This document shows, piece after piece, positions 1-7,822 of a DNA stretch of 64,000 bases. How positions within the stretch are numbered: position 1 is the first letter of the stretch; every line of letters starts with the position of its first letter. Under the pieces are notes generated by a model. It made no database searches. It was not told the origin of the DNA and worked only from the letters and a program-made list of their open reading frames with translations. Position numbers and translations under genes: made by a program. Source of the DNA: Halodesulfovibrio marinisediminis DSM 17456 (GTDB taxonomy: Bacteria; Desulfobacterota; Desulfovibrionia; Desulfovibrionales; Desulfovibrionaceae); assembly GCF_900129975.1 (NCBI RefSeq), contig NZ_FSRG01000005.1, positions 682,001 through 746,000 of the forward strand, read 5' to 3'.

Positions 1-705
1 TTCAGCGTCTTTGCCGTCTTTAGCCATAGCGCCGCCTTCAGCACATGCATCAGCAATGTGAGATACGAAAAGCTTGATAGCGCGAATAGCGTCGTCGTTA
101 CCTGGAATGATGTAGTCGATCACGTCAGGGTCGCAGTTAGAGTCAGTTACTGCAACGATAGGAATACCGAGTTTGCGGCATTCTTTAACAGCGATGTCTT
201 CGCGCTTAGGGTCAACGATGAACGCGAGCTGTGGCAGGCGTTCCATGTCTTTAATACCACCAAGAGTAGCTTCGAGTTTGTCCATTTCACGACGGAGGCT
301 CAGAATTTCTTTTTTCTGGTAGCGGTTTACGCTGCCGTCTTCGAACATAGCTTCGAGCTTTTTGAGGCGGTCGATAGAGCGACGGATAGTCTGGAAGTTG
401 GTAAGGGTACCACCCATCCAGCGGTTGGTTACGTAGTATTGATCAGCACGGGAAGCTTCAGTTTTCACAGCTTCGTGAGCCTGGCGCTTGGTGCCGATGA
501 AGATAACTTTGCCGCCGTTAGCAACAGTTTCAACAACTTTGTCGTGAGCGCGACGGTAAAGTTTTACGGTCTGCTGGAGGTCCATGATATGGATGCCGTT
601 ACGAGCACCAAAGATGAATGGACGCATTTTTGGGTTCCAACGACGGGTCTGGTGACCGAAGTGTACACCAGTTTCCAACATTTGTTTCATAGTTACGTAA
701 GCCAT
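1..705 (-). CDS. rpsB: 30S ribosomal protein S2, C-terminus beyond the window edge
   Basis: Structural protein of the small ribosomal subunit. The reverse strand reads [19 protein letters not shown], the conserved N-terminus of bacterial S2, followed by the family stretches [31 protein letters not shown] and [10 protein letters not shown]. The ATG at 705 follows an AAGGAG Shine-Dalgarno at about 711-718. About 235 codons are visible with no stop before coordinate 1, so only the variable C-terminal tail is missing. tsf would be expected next, outside the window. The long plus-strand frame over this gene is its antisense shadow. Confidence 0.97.
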   Translation of the reverse strand, partial: MAYVTMKQMLETGVHFGHQTRRWNPKMRPFIFGARNGIHIMDLQQTVKLYRRAHDKVVETVANGGKVIFIGTKRQAHEAVKTEASRADQYYVTNRWMGGTLTNFQTIRRSIDRLKKLEAMFEDGSVNRYQKKEILSLRREMDKLEATLGGIKDMERLPQLAFIVDPKREDIAVKECRKLGIPIVAVTDSNCDPDVIDYIIPGNDDAIRAIKLFVSHIADACAEGGAMAKDGKDAE

Positions 706-830
706 TGTAATCTCCTTCAATGGGTTTTTCTTCCACCCCGAGCCAAGTCCCGCCACCTTTAGAACCTTACGAATTCCAAAGGCACCCAGGGAAGATGCGT
801 CGGAGTGTGCTTTGTATTAAAAGGCAGGGA

Positions 831-859
831 TACATACTGCGAATAAATGTGTTTGGCAA
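831..859 (-). promoter_or_regulatory. Candidate rpsB promoter
   Basis: Reverse strand TTGCCA (854-859), 17-base spacer, TATGTA (831-836). It would give a leader of about 120 bases before rpsB. The -35 is good and the -10 is mediocre. Prediction from the sequence only. Confidence 0.4.
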
Positions 860-930
860 GTGTTGATGCCATTCATTCACATTTTTCTGTATGATATTTG
901 TACTGCCAGTGTGCGATTGTATCGCAGAAT

Positions 931-1713
931 TTATTGAACAGGAAGCCCAGCGGCATCTTGTTGCTGTGTAAATTTCTTTACGGGGTTGATTAGTGTTCCA
1001 ACGCCCTTAATTTCTACCTGTATTTCGTCACCTTCCTGAATAGGGCCTACACCATGCGGTGTTCCAGTAAGAATAACGTCTCCGGGTAATAGAGTCATGA
1101 CGTGGGATATGTCTGCTATAAGTTCAAATGGACTGAAGAGCATATCAGAAGTGTGCCCCTGTTGCATCAATTGATCATTTTTATATAGCTTCACTGTCAA
1201 GTCTGACGGGTCTGGAATATTGGTCTCAAGCCAGGGGCCAATTGGCAGGAACGTGTCGAAGCCTTTGCATCTTCCGAACATCCCGTCACTTTTTTGCAGG
1301 TCGCGTGCAGTTACGTCATTGGCACAGGTGTAACCAAAAATATATTCCGGCACTGCATGAGGAGCGAGGAATCGAGCTTCACGTCCTATGATAATGGCAA
1401 GCTCTGCTTCATAGTCGACTCGTGTTGATTGCGGGGGAAGATAAATTGGCTGACCTGTGTTGATGATGCAGGAAGGTGGTTTGAGAAAGAACATAGGTTC
1501 TTCTGGAAGCGGCATTCCAAGTTCTGCCGCATGGTCTTTATAGTTAAGTCCGACACAGACAACTTTGGACGGTGTCACCAGTGGGAGAAGTTGTGCCTGC
1601 TCCAGTGGAAAACGTTCTGTGATTCCAATTTGTGGAGTGAGGCAGCGTAATAGTCCGTCTTCAAGGGCTGCATAGAATGTTTTATACTGATAATGGACTC
1701 GAACTATCTTCAT
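931..1713 (-). CDS. Fumarylacetoacetate hydrolase (FAH) family protein
   Basis: A 260-residue enzyme of the FAH fold, whose members (acylpyruvases, 2-hydroxyhepta-2,4-diene-1,7-dioate isomerases, oxaloacetate decarboxylases) act on small 2-keto acids with a divalent metal. Visible family stretches are GLNYKDHAAELGMP (about 55-68), VDYEAELAIIIG (about 99-110, with metal-binding acidic residues), NDVTARDLQ (about 132-140), KGFDTFLPIGPW and the C-terminal GDVILTGTPHGVG. The ATG at 1713 is preceded by AGGAG six bases upstream. Cytoplasmic, with no pathway neighbours, so the substrate cannot be assigned. Confidence 0.9.
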   Translation of the reverse strand: MKIVRVHYQYKTFYAALEDGLLRCLTPQIGITERFPLEQAQLLPLVTPSKVVCVGLNYKDHAAELGMPLPEEPMFFLKPPSCIINTGQPIYLPPQSTRVDYEAELAIIIGREARFLAPHAVPEYIFGYTCANDVTARDLQKSDGMFGRCKGFDTFLPIGPWLETNIPDPSDLTVKLYKNDQLMQQGHTSDMLFSPFELIADISHVMTLLPGDVILTGTPHGVGPIQEGDEIQVEIKGVGTLINPVKKFTQQQDAAGLPVQ

Positions 1714-1963
1714 GACACACTCCTGTAATGAACTATGAACTTTGTGGATGGCTTACAGAGCCAATCTATGATTACGACAGTGTTATGTTTTTATAGAGTG
1801 ACAATAGTTGTGCAAATATTGGTCATTGTAACAAAAAAAGTATTAAATCATCTTTTTTTTATGTACGATTGCGCAGTTTATCCAATTATTATTGAAACAG
1901 TTTTTAAAAGTAATTTCAGTCTGATAGTAATGGCCGATATTGTATTTCTGTCAGGAGCCCGTA

Positions 1964-2506
1964 ATGTCAGAGTCTGCTTTGATTGATAAGTTTTTACCTG
2001 AGTATACGTTTACTGAGTGTCACGAAATTATTGTTCATAGCCCCATTGAGGAGGTGTATGAAATTGCAAAAAATGTGGATCTTTCAAAGTCTACACTGAT
2101 TGTGACACTATTCAAACTCCGTGGATTACCGACCCGCAGGATGACGTTGCAGGGGCTTGTGGAAGATATAGGCTTCTCTCGTCTTGCTGAGAATTATCCT
2201 GTTGAACATCTAATTGGTTTTTTAGCAAATAAGCGGGTTGTCCCCATTTCGAGTGCAAAAGAATTTTTAACAGATTCTCTTTCTGCCAAGATTAAGGTGG
2301 CTTGGAATTTCAGTTTGTTTGAAATTAGTCCGGGGCTAACAAGGATAACAACAGAAACTCGTGTATTGTGTTTATCCAACTTTACCCGCAGGATTTTTCG
2401 CGCGTATTGGATGTTCTTTAAGCCGTTCAGTTCCGTGATTAGAAAACGTATGCTGAAGATCATAAAAAGACAGGCTGAGCTTATTGGATGGAATTGTTAC
2501 CTGTAG
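1964..2506 (+). CDS. SRPBCC (START-like) family protein, paralogue A
   Basis: An unassigned 180-residue protein that resembles the SRPBCC ligand-binding fold: an N-terminal strand (ECHEIIVHSPIEEVYEIAKNVD), a central FKLRGLPTRRMTLQGLVE segment, and a basic C-terminal helix after WMFFKPFSSVIRKRMLK. The start MSESALIDKF at 1964 is chosen because CAGGAGC lies 6-8 bases upstream; an in-frame ATG at 1940 has no ribosome-binding site. It aligns along its length with the protein at 3211-3732 (shared YHEI/CHEI, TLFKLRG, TTETRV or STETRV, YWxFxKPFS). No catalytic motif was recognised. Confidence 0.7.
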   Translation: MSESALIDKFLPEYTFTECHEIIVHSPIEEVYEIAKNVDLSKSTLIVTLFKLRGLPTRRMTLQGLVEDIGFSRLAENYPVEHLIGFLANKRVVPISSAKEFLTDSLSAKIKVAWNFSLFEISPGLTRITTETRVLCLSNFTRRIFRAYWMFFKPFSSVIRKRMLKIIKRQAELIGWNCYL

Positions 2507-2617
2507 TGGCGTTAAGTAGGTACGGCTAGCTATGCAGCTATGAAATAACGGTGTTGCTCTGCGCGGTGTGGTATCCCTGAATGTGTCAGGATTTTTTGCT
2601 TAAGACTGGAGGGAAGT

Positions 2618-3202
2618 ATGCCACAGATGAGTGAAACCGGAGTAGTGGCAATGGTGTTACTTTGTATAGCCGGATTTACGTTGTACTCAATCTTAGTAGT
2701 TCTCCCTTGCTGGGTAATTGCAAAGCGAAGAAATATTGCTGCACCATGGTGGCATTGGATTATTCCTATATGGAATATGTATACAGCGTATCGCCTTGGT
2801 AACGGTTCCAACACAAAATTATTGTTAATAATCATCCTGTTGTTGGTAGGCGTCGGGGCCGTTGCGTTACAGGAACAAGCACAGGCTTTTATTATTGGCA
2901 GCGTTGTCTTACTTTCCTGTTCTTTTGGGTTGGGAATCTATGTTCTTTACTGTTGGTTACGGCAGATAAGTGTTCTTGCCGGAAGACATCCACTTTTTTT
3001 GCCTATAGTAATGTTTATTATCCCCTTGCTGTTGGCATTAATCGGAAGTGCTCTTATGGTTCAGAATATAGTGACTCCTGCGGAGCTGAAGAACTTTGAA
3101 AATATTATCAGCTTAGCGACATGGATAATCTTTTTGGTTGTGGCGTTGCGCACTCCCCGTGAAGCATTGTCTAATTCGTTTTTTATTCTCACGAAGGAGT
3201 AA
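2618..3202 (+). CDS. Small polytopic membrane protein
   Basis: A 194-residue inner-membrane protein with about five hydrophobic segments (roughly residues 9-31, 68-84, 88-112, 125-145, 165-180). The first loop has APWWHWIIPIWNMYTAYRLG, typical of a widespread uncharacterised membrane family. GGAGG stands seven bases before the ATG. It lies between the two SRPBCC paralogues, ending 8 bases before the second, so at least the last two genes are probably co-transcribed. Function unknown. Confidence 0.7.
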   Translation: MPQMSETGVVAMVLLCIAGFTLYSILVVLPCWVIAKRRNIAAPWWHWIIPIWNMYTAYRLGNGSNTKLLLIIILLLVGVGAVALQEQAQAFIIGSVVLLSCSFGLGIYVLYCWLRQISVLAGRHPLFLPIVMFIIPLLLALIGSALMVQNIVTPAELKNFENIISLATWIIFLVVALRTPREALSNSFFILTKE

Positions 3203-3210
3203 GCTCGACT

Positions 3211-3732
3211 ATGGGACTTCTCGATTCGCTACTCCCTGAGTTTGATGCAGTTGAGTATCACGAAATAACTGTGAACAAGCCGGTTGAATCTGTATTTGAT
3301 GCTTTGAAATGTGTGGATTTTGGTGCATCAAAGACAATTGCCACGCTTTTTAAATTGCGCGGGATTCCTTCAACGCATTTGACCATACAAGGGTTGGTCG
3401 ATCAGGGACATTTTAGTTTGCTTGGTGAAGAATCTCCACATGAGTTGGTACTAGGGCTTATGGTAAATAAGGCCCCTGTTCCCATTGAGAGTGGAGAGGC
3501 TTTTGCTACAAACAGTGTGGCTGCCCGCATGCGCATTGGATGCAATTATCAGTGTAGCAGAATTGATGATACGACAACTCGCTTGAGTACGGAAACGAGA
3601 GTTGCAGTGACCGGTACAATGTCCAAGGTCTTCTTCCACTGCTATTGGCTGTTTATAAAACCCTTTAGCGGATGGATTCGACGAATAATGTTGCGGCTTG
3701 TTAAAGAGAAAGCAGAAGGGATGGAACGATAG
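3211..3732 (+). CDS. SRPBCC (START-like) family protein, paralogue B
   Basis: A 173-residue paralogue of the protein at 1964-2506. Shared landmarks are PEFDAVEYHEITVNKPVESVF at the N-terminus, ATLFKLRGIPSTHLTIQGLV in the middle, and STETRV plus YWLFIKPFSGWIRRIMLRLVKEKAE at the end. The amphipathic basic C-terminal helix could touch the membrane (inference). It follows the membrane-protein gene by 8 bases with AAGGAG near that gene's stop, and is closed by the terminator at 3777-3800. Ligand and function unknown. Confidence 0.7.
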   Translation: MGLLDSLLPEFDAVEYHEITVNKPVESVFDALKCVDFGASKTIATLFKLRGIPSTHLTIQGLVDQGHFSLLGEESPHELVLGLMVNKAPVPIESGEAFATNSVAARMRIGCNYQCSRIDDTTTRLSTETRVAVTGTMSKVFFHCYWLFIKPFSGWIRRIMLRLVKEKAEGMER

Positions 3733-3776
3733 TATTCAACTATTTCGTTTGTTCCTTACATAAGAAAAGAAAAAAA

Positions 3777-3807
3777 CCCGAGCAGGCTAACCTGAGCGGG
3801 TTTTTTT
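3777..3807. terminator. Bidirectional rho-independent terminator
   Basis: Stem CCCGAGCAGG / CCTGAGCGGG with a tandem G-A mismatch and a CTAA loop, flanked by A-run and T-run. It serves the plus-strand SRPBCC gene and the minus-strand RNase J gene, which converge here. Confidence 0.9.
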
Positions 3808-3819
3808 GTAATAACTATT

Positions 3820-5475
3820 TTATACCATGGTGATAACCGGAACGACAACAGGGTCACGTTCCAACACTTTTCGGAAGAATCGGCGTAGGCTGGAGCGTAT
3901 TCTGTCTTGCAGCAGCTCAATGTCTTCTGGACCGATGTTCTCGAGAAGTTCAAGAATGATGCATTTTGCGTCTTCCAGAACGTGATCGTAATGGGCTTCG
4001 AAGATAAAACCTTTGGAGACAATAGTCGGGCCGTGCAGGATTTCCCAGATCTGTTCATCCAGCACCATGAAGACCACCACCATACCCTCTCCGCCAAGAA
4101 TTTGGCGTTCTTTCAAAACGGTAAGTCCCACGTCTCCTACACCCTTACCATCCACGAGAATTTCTTCCATTTCAAGTGGTGCTTCGCGGGTAAGAGCTCC
4201 GTTGCATAAGGTGACAGGCTGTCCGTCTTCAATAATAAATGTGTTGTCTTTTTCAACACCGCATTGGTGTGCAAGGCGGCAGTGCTTTACCAGATGTCGG
4301 TATTCACCGTGAATAGGAATAAAGAATTTTGGAGATACGCTTTGCAACATCTCGCTGAGTTCTTCACGGTAGGCGTGGCCGGAGGCATGTATATTACGGA
4401 AGCTTTCATAGTATACTTCTGCCCCCATACGATACATGTCATTGATCATGCGTGTGATCGCCAGTGTGTTACCGGGGATGACCCTTGAAGACATGACAAC
4501 AGTGTCGCCTTCTTTGATTGCGAGATGCTTATGTTCTCCACGTGCAATTCGGGAAAGAGCAGAAAGCGGCTCGCCCTGTGAACCGGTAACGAGCAGGACG
4601 GTTTCTTCGTCCGGTAACTCCGGCATTTCCCGTGTGTCCATGTATAATGGAGTACGGATGCGAAGGAAACCAAGCTCATTGGCTATCTCTATGTTTTTAA
4701 CAAGACTGCGGCCAGAGACGGCAATTTTTCGTCCGTAACGGGCTGATATGTCGAGAACTTGTTGGATTCTTTGTATATGACTTGAGAAGAGGGTTACGAT
4801 GATACGTCCTTTTGCATTGGCAAAAAGCTCTTCAAAAGCACTTTTAATGTCTCGTTCGCTTAAAGAAAATCCTTCGCGCTCAACGTTTGTAGAGTCGGAA
4901 AGGAGAAGCTCTACCCCGTCTTCGGAGAACGCACGGAAGGCTTCAAGGTCGGTTCGGTGGTTGTCGAGCGGGGTGTTGTCGAGTTTGAAGTCACCGGTGT
5001 GGACAATTTTACCCGCAGGAGTTTCAACACCGAAGCCGTAGCCTTCGATGATAGAATGACAAACAGGGAAAAAGTTGAAGGTCATGTCACCAAGTTCTAC
5101 GCGTTCCCTTGGTGCTACAGGAATAAGCTTTGTGCGGTTGAGCAGGTCTGCCTCGCGCAGCTTGCTTTCAACGAGTGCAAGGGTAAAGCGGGAGCCGTAG
5201 ATTGGAACGCTAAGCCAGCGGATAAGCCATGGAAGGGCGCCGATGTGGTCTTCATGTCCGTGGGTGAGCACGATTCCTTTAACTTTATCTTTCTGGTTAA
5301 GGATGTGCTCAAACTGCGGGATAACAACATCAACACCGAGATGGTAGTCGTGCGGGAACATAAGACCGCAATCTACGATAACGGTTGTTGTTTCGGTAGA
5401 CCACATAGTGCAGTTCATACCGATTTCGCCCATGCCACCCAGTGGTGTTAGAGTTAGGCTTCCTTCTTGTGACAT
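3820..5475 (-). CDS. rnj: Ribonuclease J
   Basis: A 551-residue metallo-beta-lactamase/beta-CASP ribonuclease, combining 5'-to-3' exo- and endonuclease activity in RNA decay and processing. The zinc-binding motif HGHEDH is at 72-77, with VCHSI and HTGDFKLD further along. The beta-CASP part contains LLSDSTNVEREG and GSQGEP, followed by IPIHGEYRHL. Length matches the family. The start overlaps the 3' end of plsC by about 22 bases, so translation is probably coupled. Confidence 0.95.
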   Translation of the reverse strand: MSQEGSLTLTPLGGMGEIGMNCTMWSTETTTVIVDCGLMFPHDYHLGVDVVIPQFEHILNQKDKVKGIVLTHGHEDHIGALPWLIRWLSVPIYGSRFTLALVESKLREADLLNRTKLIPVAPRERVELGDMTFNFFPVCHSIIEGYGFGVETPAGKIVHTGDFKLDNTPLDNHRTDLEAFRAFSEDGVELLLSDSTNVEREGFSLSERDIKSAFEELFANAKGRIIVTLFSSHIQRIQQVLDISARYGRKIAVSGRSLVKNIEIANELGFLRIRTPLYMDTREMPELPDEETVLLVTGSQGEPLSALSRIARGEHKHLAIKEGDTVVMSSRVIPGNTLAITRMINDMYRMGAEVYYESFRNIHASGHAYREELSEMLQSVSPKFFIPIHGEYRHLVKHCRLAHQCGVEKDNTFIIEDGQPVTLCNGALTREAPLEMEEILVDGKGVGDVGLTVLKERQILGGEGMVVVFMVLDEQIWEILHGPTIVSKGFIFEAHYDHVLEDAKCIILELLENIGPEDIELLQDRIRSSLRRFFRKVLERDPVVVPVITMV

Positions 5476-6188
5476 GCACGCATCTCCATGTATTTTTTGT
5501 TCATACGCTCGCGGAGCATGTCGCTGAATTCGTTACGTTGCTTTACGGTGTATTCGGCAGTGCTTATAGGTTCCATTGCTGTAATATACACTTTTTTGCG
5601 GGTACCGAGAGCAATGCGGCCTTTAGGTAGAATATCACCGGTACCTTCAATAATGACAGGTACAATTGGAACCCCTGCTTTTAATGCAAGCATAATTGCA
5701 CCGGTTTTGAAGTCACCGAGTTCTTCAAACTGTTCTTGGCGTGTGCCTTCCGGAAAAAGAATAACAGAACGGCCATTACGGATAGTGGTAGCTGCAGCTT
5801 CAAGAGACTGCATTGCTGCACGTCTGTTGGTACGGTCTACGGAAATGTTTCCGAAAAGTCTGAAACAGCGCCCGATAAGTGGGAGGTTTTGCAGGTTCTT
5901 TTTAGCCATAAAAGCTGGCATTGCTTTTTGCAGTGCAACTGTAGAAAGCGGGATATCGAATTGACTCTGATGGTTAGCAACAAAAATCACAGGCTGATCA
6001 GTAGGAATATTGTCCGTATCTGTAATAAGCTTAATTTGGGAGCAATCGCGCGCGGCTTTGCACCAGAGCATGGCAAAATAACGAACCATTTTTCCAGAAT
6101 TATCTATAGCGGCTGCAATCGGCATAAAAATGCAGACATACAGTGTCGTAAGCAAGAATGAAAAATAAAACCAGATTGTGCGTATCAT
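5454..6188 (-). CDS. plsC: 1-acyl-sn-glycerol-3-phosphate acyltransferase
   Basis: A 244-residue lysophosphatidate acyltransferase that makes phosphatidic acid at the inner membrane. An N-terminal hydrophobic segment (about 7-27) anchors it. The catalytic NHQSQFD motif (H-x4-D) is at about 72-78 and FPEGTRQ at about 145-151, with VPIVPVIIEGTG beyond. It is first in a two-gene unit whose 3' end overlaps RNase J. About 250 bases upstream carry no gene except the neighbour's terminator. Confidence 0.93.
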   Translation of the reverse strand: MIRTIWFYFSFLLTTLYVCIFMPIAAAIDNSGKMVRYFAMLWCKAARDCSQIKLITDTDNIPTDQPVIFVANHQSQFDIPLSTVALQKAMPAFMAKKNLQNLPLIGRCFRLFGNISVDRTNRRAAMQSLEAAATTIRNGRSVILFPEGTRQEQFEELGDFKTGAIMLALKAGVPIVPVIIEGTGDILPKGRIALGTRKKVYITAMEPISTAEYTVKQRNEFSDMLRERMNKKYMEMRACHKKEA

Positions 6189-6403
6189 ACGTCATCCAAA
6201 TAAAAATGTGAGCTGGTAACCTAACTAAATTCAACACCAGACTCAAGTTCTGCAAACCGAGGGCTGGCCTGGCGGTTCGCTGCTTGTACCATGGAGGTGG
6301 AGAAAGTTGTTAGCACTTTATTGTGCTGTAAAAATTTCTATGTGGAAAGATTATTAGCATGAACTTGGTGTGCCTTGTGTACATTGTAGAAAGGGCGCAA
6401 AAA

Positions 6404-6434
6404 GACCAGTCCGTTATGATCTTTTAAACGGACT
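6404..6434 (-). terminator. Terminator of the diguanylate cyclase gene
   Basis: Inverted repeat AGTCCGTT (6408-6415) / AACGGACT (6427-6434), followed on the minus strand by a T-rich run (GGTCTTTTTG), just after the stop at 6446. Confidence 0.75.
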
Positions 6435-6445
6435 TGCTGAGTTTA

Positions 6446-7579
6446 TTAGATATTTGGGTAGAAAACTTTTTTGGCGGATGGAATGAGCTCATCAGTGTAT
6501 ACGGTGACATAGTGACCTGATTGTTTCTTTGATGAATACATAGCCTTGTCAGCATGTTTTATGAGTGTGTCAGGATCGATGTTTGTATCGGGAATAAATT
6601 CTGCAAGACCGATACTTAATGTGACAGATTCTTGTGGGGTGATTTCAGAAAAAATTTTTATAAGTCGCTTACAGACTATTTTTGCCTGTTCTGCTGATGT
6701 TTGTGGGAGAATTATGCAAAATTCATCTCCGCCGTATCGTGCTCCAGTATCTTCTTGTCGTAGAACTTTGTTTATAGCCGTGCCGACGGCTATGAGAACT
6801 TCGTCGCCCTGTTGATGGCCATGGATGTCATTAACTTTCTTGAAATTATCCAAATCAAAGTAGCACAAAGAGAATGTGTCAGCTCGCCTTTGAGATCTGG
6901 ATACTTCTGCTCTGAGATGTTCAAAAAAAGTACGCTGGTTGAAAAGTCCAGTTAGCCCATCTTTGCTTGCCTGCTCTTTTAGTTGTTTTGTTCTGTTGTG
7001 GACTGTTACTTCAAGTTCTCGGGCGTACTCTTCTAAATTTTGTTTGCTTTGACTTACTTCATTCACAAGGCTTTGAATGAATGTGTCAAAAACAAAAACT
7101 AGATCAAAAAGCATAACTTTTTCTAAGGCGCCGGAACGGCCACTACAGACTTCGCAGGAAATTTTTTTACTTTCACTGCGTAGCTTACCTCTTAGAATCC
7201 GACTTAAAATTTTATACGCAGCAATGTATAGTTTTGGGGGAACTCCAATACGTTTGTGAACTAGGCCAATTCGGAGGCGAGATTGAACGTAGTCCATATC
7301 GTATGGGCCTTCAAAAAGTGTTCGTACGTATCGTTGTAGATAGTTTTTAAGGCGATGTAGAGTTTCTGCGTCACCAATTAGTTGAGGAGCTCCTTCCATT
7401 TCCACTAGTTCTTTGTAGAAGAGATTAGTGATGTTCTCTAGATCGGAGAGAATAATTGGCTTGGCTTCATTCAACGTTTTGATTTCATCGTCAGTAAGAT
7501 CGAGGAGGTGTTTACGTCGGCTGATTTCGTGAGTTGTTATTCGTAATTGTTCATTAAGTGTGAAGTCTGTAGGGCGCAT
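6446..7579 (-). CDS. Globin-coupled sensor diguanylate cyclase
   Basis: A 377-residue soluble signalling protein that should make cyclic di-GMP under control of a haem sensor. Residues 15-170 match the sensor-globin domain, with the expected proximal histidine at H108 in IGLVHKRIGVPPKLYIAAY. A helical linker (about 175-205) leads into the GGDEF domain: active-site GGDEF at 283-287 and a product-inhibition I-site RQED at 274-277, exactly five residues upstream. GGAGG precedes the ATG. Oxygen or another gas ligand is inferred from the family. The HD-GYP-like protein at 28058-29056 could be an opposing activity. Confidence 0.93.
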   Translation of the reverse strand: MRPTDFTLNEQLRITTHEISRRKHLLDLTDDEIKTLNEAKPIILSDLENITNLFYKELVEMEGAPQLIGDAETLHRLKNYLQRYVRTLFEGPYDMDYVQSRLRIGLVHKRIGVPPKLYIAAYKILSRILRGKLRSESKKISCEVCSGRSGALEKVMLFDLVFVFDTFIQSLVNEVSQSKQNLEEYARELEVTVHNRTKQLKEQASKDGLTGLFNQRTFFEHLRAEVSRSQRRADTFSLCYFDLDNFKKVNDIHGHQQGDEVLIAVGTAINKVLRQEDTGARYGGDEFCIILPQTSAEQAKIVCKRLIKIFSEITPQESVTLSIGLAEFIPDTNIDPDTLIKHADKAMYSSKKQSGHYVTVYTDELIPSAKKVFYPNI

Positions 7580-7751
7580 GCTCCCTCCGGAGTTAATGAT
7601 TACGCCTTCATAATTTTATTGAGGCAGGTTGCGGGTTCTTTATGTTTAAGCATATTGGTTCTTAATTGTACTCTACATGATAAGCTTAGGCCGCAATTGG
7701 GGCTCTACAGATGGTTTGTTGAGATACTTATTGAAGTTGTGTGAGCATGAA

Positions 7752-7785
7752 AAAGCCCCTCTCACTTTCAGGTAAGAGGGGCTTT
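7752..7785 (-). terminator. Terminator of the EF-G-like gene
   Basis: Perfect 11-base stem (7752-7762 with 7775-7785, core AGCCCCTCT), followed on the minus strand by TTTTTC. It lies about 40 bases past the stop at 7823. Confidence 0.88.
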
Positions 7786-7822
7786 GTATTATACCCGCAT
7801 TACTGTGGGCTCTTCTTTTGGA

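Noticed and set aside
58-762. Long plus-strand open frame
   Set aside because: It is the antisense of rpsB; the minus-strand protein is an unmistakable S2 with a good ribosome-binding site.
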